The position numbers and the translations under genes are program-made. Positions 58,601-64,000 of a stretch of DNA of 64,000 nucleotides are shown one piece after another; the stretch's first letter is position 1; every line of letters begins with the position of its first letter. Under the pieces are notes generated by a model. That model saw only the letters and a program-made list of their open reading frames with translations, searched no databases and was not told the DNA's origin. Source of the stretch: Diospyros lotus (taxonomy: Eukaryota; Streptophyta; Magnoliopsida; Ericales; Ebenaceae). Location of the stretch: assembly GCF_014633365.1 (NCBI RefSeq), contig NC_068347.1, positions 35,630,116 to 35,694,115 on the forward strand, in the 5' to 3' direction.

Positions 58601-60700
58601 TATAACCAGTGCATCAGCACTGTCATAATCAAATTCACAAATTGAAGATGATATTTCAGCATTTCTTTTACCCTGAAATTCCCCTTTTCTCTTCTCTGGT
58701 TTTGACCTAACAGCAAGAGCATCACTCATAGAATTATTGCCTTCAACCTTCTGTTGTAATTATTTGGAGTTTAAGGCTCCTACAACATCTTCTAGAGACA
58801 GTTTGTCTCTCCCATGTTTTAGAATATCAACAAAAGTTTCATAGGATTTAGGCAAAGAATGCAAAAGAACTAGAGCTTTTTCCTCATCGTCATATTTGAT
58901 ATCTATGTTTTCAAGTTCTAGACATAGTTTGTTAAACTCGTCTATATGATCGTGTAGTTTCTGATCTTCTCCCATTTTAAATGAGAAAAACTTGGTTTTC
59001 AAGAATAACCGAGACGAAGTTTTGGTCAAGTATAAGGTCTCTAGTCTCTTCCAAAGGGCTTCCATGGTAGTCATTTTGGAGACTTCCTGCAGCACCTTGT
59101 CTCCTAGACTTAGAATGAAAGTATTGAATGCCTTTTTATTGATTTCTTTCCTCTGTTTACTTATTTCCGTTTTCTGTTCTTCCGTACAAGTGTTGGGTAT
59201 TGCCTTTTCTTCATCTAAAGCCTCTTCCAGTCCTAAGTTCCCTAGTAGAGCTTTCATTTTTATCCTCCAAAGGCCGAAATAATTCTGGCCATCGAATTTT
59301 TCTATATCGTATCTTGTTGCAGCCATTCTTGATACTATTAAGACAAATGGACACCAAGAAAATGAAAAGAAAGCTTTTTCTTGATCCTAGGGGAAGGCTC
59401 CGATACCAGATTGTTGTTTTAGACTTGCTAGTTTAGGCGAATTTAGATGAACTAATCTATTTCAAACACTCTTCCCACTCTTGGATCAACAGAAAGAATT
59501 GTTAATACAAACAGAATTTAAAGAATTCACAAATTTAGACAGAAAAACCAAAAATCAAACCACAAGAAGCCGAATTTATCCTGGTTCAGATTGCAAATGT
59601 TGCAACCCTACATCCAGCAGTCAAACACCCCTCAAGCAGTCTTCTTTATTCAGAAAGAACGATCAGTACAACAGCTAGTTCCCTTCCTTCTATTCCTGAG
59701 TACATCAAACCTTCGCTTCCCAAGATTACAAAGCTATATCTCAAAAACACTAGCCTTTCTCTCAGAACAAAACAGTACTCGTTACAACAGAAAATGAGAA
59801 CCCACACCACCGACTACCCCTCGCCCTCTATTTATAATAGGGGTAGACATCCCAATGTAACTAATTGGAATTAGATAATTACAGTTTTAACCCCCAAACT
59901 TTTACTAATCACATTTAGGGTATCATTTTCATCTGCCTATCTAAACCTTAGCTGATATAAGCCATTGTCTTCACTGATCTTCTAGGATAACTCGAGGCAA
60001 ACATATCAACACTGTCTATTTAAGTTTTCCGTCAAAGTTACATATTCTTATGTGATTGTTGTATTCAGAACTTATTTATAATTTATGTACTTTGTTCTTG
60101 ATCTCACTCTGCAGTTTTACTTTTCTAAAATAAATTGGTGTAATTGCATATTTTCCTTTTGCAGGAAACTTTCGAGTTCCTTAATATTTTGCAAGTTCAT
60201 GGATTCCCTAAAATTATGGGAGTTCTTACACACCTTGATAAGTTCAAAGATGTAAAGAAACTTAAGAAAACAAAGCAGCGCCTCAAGCATCGATTCTGGA
60301 CTGAAATATATGATGGAGCTAAACTATTCTATTTATCTGGTCTTATTCATGGGAAGTAAGTGAATGACCATGGGCTTTACTGTGTTCCATGTCTCCTTCA
60401 TTGTCTTCTGTGAAAATAATCAAAACCTAGTGAAGGGTACTCATTAAATTTATCATGCAATTTTTTTTTTTATTTTTTTGAGCGAACAGGTATCATAAAC
60501 GCGAGGTTCACAATCTTGCAAGGTTCATTTCTGTTATGAAGTTTCATCATTTGTCATGGCGAGTTTCCCATCCATACATCTTGGTAGACCGTTTCGAAGA
60601 TATCACACCCCCAGAAAGGGTGCATGTGGACAATAAGTGTGATAGAAATGTGACATTATATGGCTACTTACGAGGCTGTAATTTGAAGAAAGGAACTAAG
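52610..60700 (+). CDS. BMS1: BMS1 ribosome-biogenesis GTPase, N-terminal 298 aa (first six coding exons)
   Basis: The exons are 52610-52744, 52859-53005, 53143-53233, 53350-53468, 60165-60355 and 60490-60700, in one continuous frame. The product has a basic N terminus ([10 protein letters not shown]). A P-loop GPPEVGKS at 91-98 spans the exon 2/3 junction. VECPNDI lies at 133-139 and THLDKF, the base-recognition motif, at 186-191. [18 protein letters not shown] and [14 protein letters not shown] follow. BMS1 is a nucleolar GTPase that with RCL1 acts in the small-subunit processome for 18S rRNA and 40S maturation. Intron 4 (53469-60164, 6.7 kb) holds a SINE-like sequence and a copia element. 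Exon 6 seems to end at a GC donor (AAG/GCATGT). The remaining three quarters of the usual protein of about 1,100 aa must lie past 64000. Confidence 0.93.
53620..53750 (+). mobile_element. tRNA-derived SINE-like sequence in BMS1 intron 4
   Basis: A TTGCAATGGTAAGG word near 53634-53647 resembles a polymerase III A box. GGTTCAGATT at 53679-53688 resembles a B box. Between them lies TGATCAGAAGGTCACA. This order and spacing match plant SINEs of the Au type. The ends and target duplication are unclear, so the limits are approximate. Confidence 0.5.
53796..54390 (-). repeat. 3' LTR of the intronic copia element
   Basis: A 595-bp direct repeat of 59412-60011. It is preceded on the minus strand by a purine-rich AATGGTGGAGTA tract at 54391-54405. 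Confidence 0.9.
54530..55149 (+). repeat. Solo LTR inserted in the RNase H end of the copia element
   Basis: A 620-bp sequence from TGTTGTAACA to CTCTAACA with a perfect duplication AGGAA (54525-54529, 55150-55154). It carries CCTATAAATAGGGG near 54737-54750 on the + strand. Removing it and one AGGAA lets the copia frame run on for some 16 codons to a TGA, so the insertion came after the copia element was in place. Confidence 0.93.
55144..59326 (-). pseudogene. Copia gag-pol polyprotein, disrupted
   Basis: In coding order: gag (58760-59326, [18 protein letters not shown]), protease with [11 protein letters not shown] where the family has DSG (58560), gag-pre-integrase with an H..H and CETC zinc site (58050-58180), integrase (57252-57910, [16 protein letters not shown]), reverse transcriptase (55611-56456, [16 protein letters not shown] and YVDD at 56067-56078) and RNase H (55144-55446, [20 protein letters not shown]). 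In-frame stops, frameshifts and two inserted solo LTRs break it, one within the last codons and one before ARGFTQ. Confidence 0.92.
56474..56768 (+). repeat. Solo LTR inserted in the reverse transcriptase of the copia element
   Basis: A 295-bp sequence from TGTTGGACG to CTTGTTTCA with a perfect duplication ATACC (56469-56473, 56769-56773) and GTATATAAAC at 56701-56710. It splits the conserved copia KPRYKARLVARGF motif exactly at RY, which confirms both ends. Confidence 0.93.
59412..60011 (-). repeat. 5' LTR of the intronic copia element
   Basis: A 600-bp direct repeat of 53796-54390 with scattered substitutions. It is adjacent to the primer-binding site. Confidence 0.9.
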
Positions 60701-61625
60701 GCATGTATATATAACCTTATCTTTTATACCTTAGCAAATTCTGACTTTTGGTGATGTGACAGTATTTGAGCCCTACCAAAGATGTGTATTCTAAATGATA
60801 TTTTGTAGTTTCCTCTGTTGATCAGTTCTTGAAATGATATTTTGATATTGGCTTTTGTAGTTTTTGCTGTAAATTAAATCGCATTCACCATGAAGATATA
60901 TACTCAATCCTGTTCCTCTTAAGATTATTATTATTATTATTATTTTGTTATTAATAGTCATTGTGTTTGTAATATCAAGTTAATATGTATACAAAGGTTT
61001 TCATATGCTTGAATTCAGTTCTTGCCTCATTTGGGACTTACCAATGAGATTCAGAAACGTCATTGGGAAGCAGACCCCATTCTGCAAGGCAAATTGAGAA
61101 AAAGTCCTCACAAACATGGTGATGAGTAATCTCAATCTTTTTACTGGTTGTCTCATACATCTTAAAAATCAAAGACAAGGTTATTTATAGATATCTTGGT
61201 AGTTTGAAGGAAAAATGCTTGTATTTTCCAGATATATTGCACAAAAGGCGATGCAATCATATCTAACAAAGTTGGCTCTTTTCTTAGGTACTGGAGATGA
61301 GCCTTTTGTTTCCCCTTATTTGATTGAAGTTGAATTTAATAGTTTAATGTTGTGGTTCACTAATATAAAATCTCATGTTTTGGTGATATGTAAATTTGAT
61401 GGGGTAGATGATGGAAATGTTTAGATGAGCCACAACTTAAGTTGAGGCAATTGAGTGGCAATTATATGTTGCCTGTTGGTTTATTTTGAAGCTCATTTGC
61501 TAGTTCAGTCTTCATTGCCTGTGATTTAGTTTCCTTTTGGGAGGATACTGTTGCTTCTATGCTATATCTCCTTATTCTGATACTTGCGAATAATTTATTC
61601 TTGTTTAAAAAACGTGAGGACTGGA
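60701..61625 (+). other. BMS1: BMS1 intron 6 sequence (left part)
   Basis: No BMS1 exon is recognisable here. An open frame at about 61018-61128 (LPHLGLTNEIQKRHWEADP) after an ATTCAG acceptor is not like BMS1 and remains unexplained. An (ATT)n run lies near 60926-60945. Confidence 0.45.
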
Positions 61626-61762
61626 TGTCACAACCCTGTTGTGACTACTGCAGCCTTACCACTAACCCGAGGGGATTGATAGAGAAATTCAGACCTCCAC
61701 TTGATAATGGAGTCGTCAGAAAGAAGAACAACAAGGAATTTGGAGGGGAGAGAGAGAGATAG

Positions 61763-61796
<34 letters not shown>

Positions 61797-62043
61797 GAAT
61801 AGAATCTTCTTAATTTTTAGCATGACCTCTCCATCGCACGGGAGGCACCTTTATAAGGCCGTTGGAGGGTATATTCCCCTGACAGGTGGGCCCTCACCCC
61901 TAACTGCATAACAACTTTGATTCTAACCAACTTACTAGACCACCTAGCACTCTAAGGTTACAGCCTAAATGAAAACATACAATTGAAGATCTTAACTAGC
62001 AAAAATTTAAAGAAACGACTCTTAATAGACTACCTCCGTGACA
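61626..62043 (-). repeat. LTR of a gypsy-type element (3' LTR, minus orientation)
   Basis: The sequence has TGTCAC.../...GTGACA inverted ends (418 bp). On the minus strand it starts TGTCACGGAGG directly after a polypurine tract AAGAGGGGAGCAT (62044-62056). It contains a CTTATAAAGG promoter motif and a GA microsatellite at 61742-61792. The mate is not in the window. Confidence 0.7.
61742..61792. repeat. (GA)n microsatellite
   Basis: A GA run, with one GATA interruption, inside the LTR. Confidence 0.9.
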
Positions 62044-62061
62044 ATGCTCCCCTCTTGAATG

Positions 62062-62422
62062 TGATAGAACTCCTACTCAATTGATTGAACTTTAACTAAA
62101 AAATTGTAGGAATTCCTCAATTACAGTAGCTTCAACAATGGATGTAGCGAAAACAATGAAAGAAAACAAAATAGGCCTATTCGAGAGGGCCTCTCTCTCC
62201 CACGACTTCTCTAACAGAATTTTCCACACCTCTCTCTCTTTCTCTCCTCCCTTATATACCTACTCCTCCCACTCGTTCCAGCCACATGCTAGATTATTCT
62301 CTTCTAACTAACTTGTGACTTTTTTAGCCTTGGGTCATTTTACTTGGTTGCCCCCTGTGGTCCCCACCCTTTTCCCCTCCTCCTTTCTTCTCTGATAAGT
62401 TTGTTTAATGGGGGTCCTAACA
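62062..62422 (-). repeat. Probable LTR of a second, inner gypsy element
   Basis: On the minus strand it reads TGTTAGGACCC to GTTCTATCA (361 bp), beginning just after the stop of the gypsy pol at 62428. It has TATATAAGGGAGG in its middle (about 62252-62264) and a CT/GA-rich leader. This is where the 3' LTR of that pol should be. If so, the pol-bearing element inserted next to the polypurine tract of the element that owns 61626-62043. The other end is outside the window, so no duplication can be checked. Confidence 0.5.
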
Positions 62423-62427
62423 ATACT

Positions 62428-64000
62428 CTAACCCATAAGTCGCACCTTGTCCTCAAGGTGAAATTCTGGAAATTGAAGAAGAATCTGATGGTATGGCTCC
62501 CAGGTTGCTACCAATGGGGGCAACCCCTTCCATTGAATAAGGACATCAAGGTTCCTTAGATTTTTCCTTGTGTCTGGCCTTATTCTCAATAGAAATTCCA
62601 GAGTCACTTTCATTTCCAGCTCAGCTGAAAGTTGATCAGGGATTTCGAGGGTTTCTCTAATTGCTCCTTTCGCCTTGTGCAGCTGTGACATGTGGAACAC
62701 GGGATGGATAGCACTAGAAAGGGGTAAGGATAGCTTGTAGGCCACATTCCCGATCCTCTTCTCCACTGGAAAAGGCCCATTGAACCTTGGTGATAACTTC
62801 TCATTCAATCTCTTTGCCAATCTCTCTTGTCGATAGGGCCGAATTTTTACATAAACCATATCTCCCACGTTAAACTGCACATCTCGCCGCTTCCTATCTG
62901 CTAACTCTTTCATCCGAACTTGAGCCTTAACAATTGGGACTTTAATTCATCAAGAATGGAGTCCCGTTCCAACAACTGTTGTTCTATTGCTGAAATTGTG
63001 TAGTACCCCTCTCAAATCTCAATTATGGGGGAGGTTCACGCCCATAGACAATCTGGAACAGAGATAATTTTGAGGATGTATGAAAGGAAGTATTGTACCA
63101 ATATTCAGCCCATGGCAACCAGCTGCACCACGCCTTAGGTTTGGACGAGCAGAAACAACGAAGATAGGTCTCCAAGGTTCAGTTTAGGACCTCCGTTTAA
63201 CCATCGGATTGTGGGCGGTAGGGGCTACTCCTGTTCAATTTAGTGCCTTGCAATTGAAACAACTCTTTCCAAAAATGACTAACAAAAATTTTATCCCTAT
63301 CGGAGACAATAAAGTTTGGAACCCCATGTAACCTGACAACCTCCTTCACAAAAATCCTTGCTATGTTTGCTGCTATGAATGGGTGTTTTACAGCAAGGAA
63401 ATGTTCGTATTTGCTTAACCGGTCAACCACTACCAATATTGTATCCTCCCCCCCTGACCTTGGCAGCCCTTCAATGAAATCCATAGACGCATCCTCCCAG
63501 ATTTGGCTTGGAACTGGAAGCGGCTGTAGCAACCCACCAAGTGATAATGCTTCATATTTATTTTGTTGGCACACAGGGCAATCACTAACATACTGTTGAA
63601 TATCCCTCTTCATCCCCACCCAAAACACGTTCGAAGAGATCCTTTTATAGGACGTGAAAGGGCATTCGCTGCCCAATTCTCCAACCTGGGTCGATATTGA
63701 ATCTCACAATCATATCCCATCAACTTCATGACCCATTTTTGGCACTCCGGACTGATCTTCCTTTGTTCTATTAAAAACTTTAAGGTTCGTTGGTCTGTCC
63801 GAATAACAAATTTCCTCCCAATCAAATTTTGTCTCCACTTTCTCACCGCAAATACCATCGCTATCAGCTCTCTCTCATATACGGACCTTTGTCGACCTTT
63901 GGAATTTAGGGAATGGCTGAAAAAAGCTATAGGTCGCTGCTCCTGCATCAAAACAACTTCCAACCCATGCCCGGATGCATCAGTCTCTACCACGAACTCC
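62428..64000 (-). mobile_element. Ty3/gypsy chromovirus pol (RNase H, integrase, chromodomain), partial
   Basis: In coding order: RNase H (63610-63993; TDASGHGLEVVL, FVIRTDQRTLKFL), integrase (63197-63676; zinc-site CPVCQQNK, core MDFIEGLP and IVSDRDKIF) and a C-terminal part (62428-62913) with VGDMVYVKIRPYRQ, HPVFHMSQL and a chromodomain (LIQWKGLPP..ATWE). The chromodomain marks it as a chromovirus, near Tekay/Del. A stop replaces Gln after PQSDG near 63201, and frameshifts separate the three parts. It is a dead copy that continues beyond the window with its reverse transcriptase. Confidence 0.92.

Larger units (their letters stand above)
53796..60011 (-). mobile_element. Ty1/copia (Tork/Tnt1-like) element in BMS1 intron 4
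   Basis: The LTRs are 59412-60011 (5', 600 bp) and 53796-54390 (3', 595 bp), with TGTTG...CAACA ends. A perfect duplication CTGTC lies at 53791-53795 and 60012-60016. An initiator-Met-tRNA binding site (TGGTATCGGAGCC on the minus strand) lies at 59396-59408. The minus-strand polyprotein runs in the order gag, protease, integrase, reverse transcriptase, RNase H, which defines copia. The element is antisense to BMS1. Two solo LTRs have inserted in it later (54530-55149 and 56474-56768). Without those the internal length is normal for an autonomous copia. Confidence 0.93.

Noticed and set aside
61018..61130. Possible BMS1 exon 7
   Set aside because: The frame reads LPHLGLTNEIQKRHW..., which does not fit the VHIAGVGD-like sequence expected after KKGTK. 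Phase and content do not match BMS1.

Overview
This window is nuclear DNA of a flowering plant, most likely a eudicot. The evidence is intron-rich GT-AG genes of plant type, a Tyr-rich extensin, and many plant-type Ty1/copia and Ty3/gypsy elements, TRIMs, hAT elements and an RTE LINE. I cannot name the species. About half of the window is transposon-derived, and many insertion events can be read exactly from their target-site duplications (TSDs).

Layout. (1) 1-9901: a three-layer nest. A degenerate Ty1/copia element (+) holds a gypsy-type gag-protease-only element (-, 207-7404, TSD CCAT). That element holds in its 3' LTR a non-autonomous LTR element (-, 818-4568, TSD GAAA) with one 485-aa ORF of unknown function. 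(2) 10033-11668: two solo LTRs, one of a TRIM (TSD AAATG) and one of about 1.5 kb. (3) 12204-12451: the last two exons of an unidentified + strand gene. (4) 14209-28.8k (-): a complete EPSIN2/3-like clathrin adaptor gene of 14 coding exons (953 aa), with an RTE LINE (15-bp TSD) between two duplicated 42-nt exons. (5) 30103-35050 (-): PAM16/TXR1, a subunit of the mitochondrial import motor (118 aa, four coding exons). Its introns hold a complete TRIM and a solo LTR. (6) 35573-39825: a non-autonomous hAT element with a second hAT MITE inside it (both with perfect 8-bp TSDs), then another TIR element. (7) 39.8-44.2k: AT-rich intergenic DNA with microsatellites and G-runs. (8) 44446-48236 (-): a two-exon gene for a 1,216-aa cell-wall protein made of extensin repeats, a Pollen Ole e 1 domain and more extensin repeats. 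(9) 52610-60700 (+): the first six coding exons (298 aa) of the ribosome-biogenesis GTPase BMS1. Its intron 4 holds a SINE-like sequence and a complete Ty1/copia element (TSD CTGTC) that carries two further solo LTRs. (10) 61626-64000 (-): one or two Ty3/gypsy chromoviruses that run off the window, probably inside a later BMS1 intron.

The host genes are ordinary housekeeping or cell-wall genes and do not form one pathway. The EPSIN-PAM16 neighbourhood recalls the Arabidopsis pair At3g59290/At3g59280 (from memory). The real interest lies in the readable order of insertions, the unexplained ORF in the non-autonomous LTR element, the duplicated EPSIN micro-exon, the extensin/Ole e 1 sandwich, and a GDSL-lipase fragment just upstream of BMS1. 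I saw no CRISPR array, rRNA gene or convincing tRNA gene.
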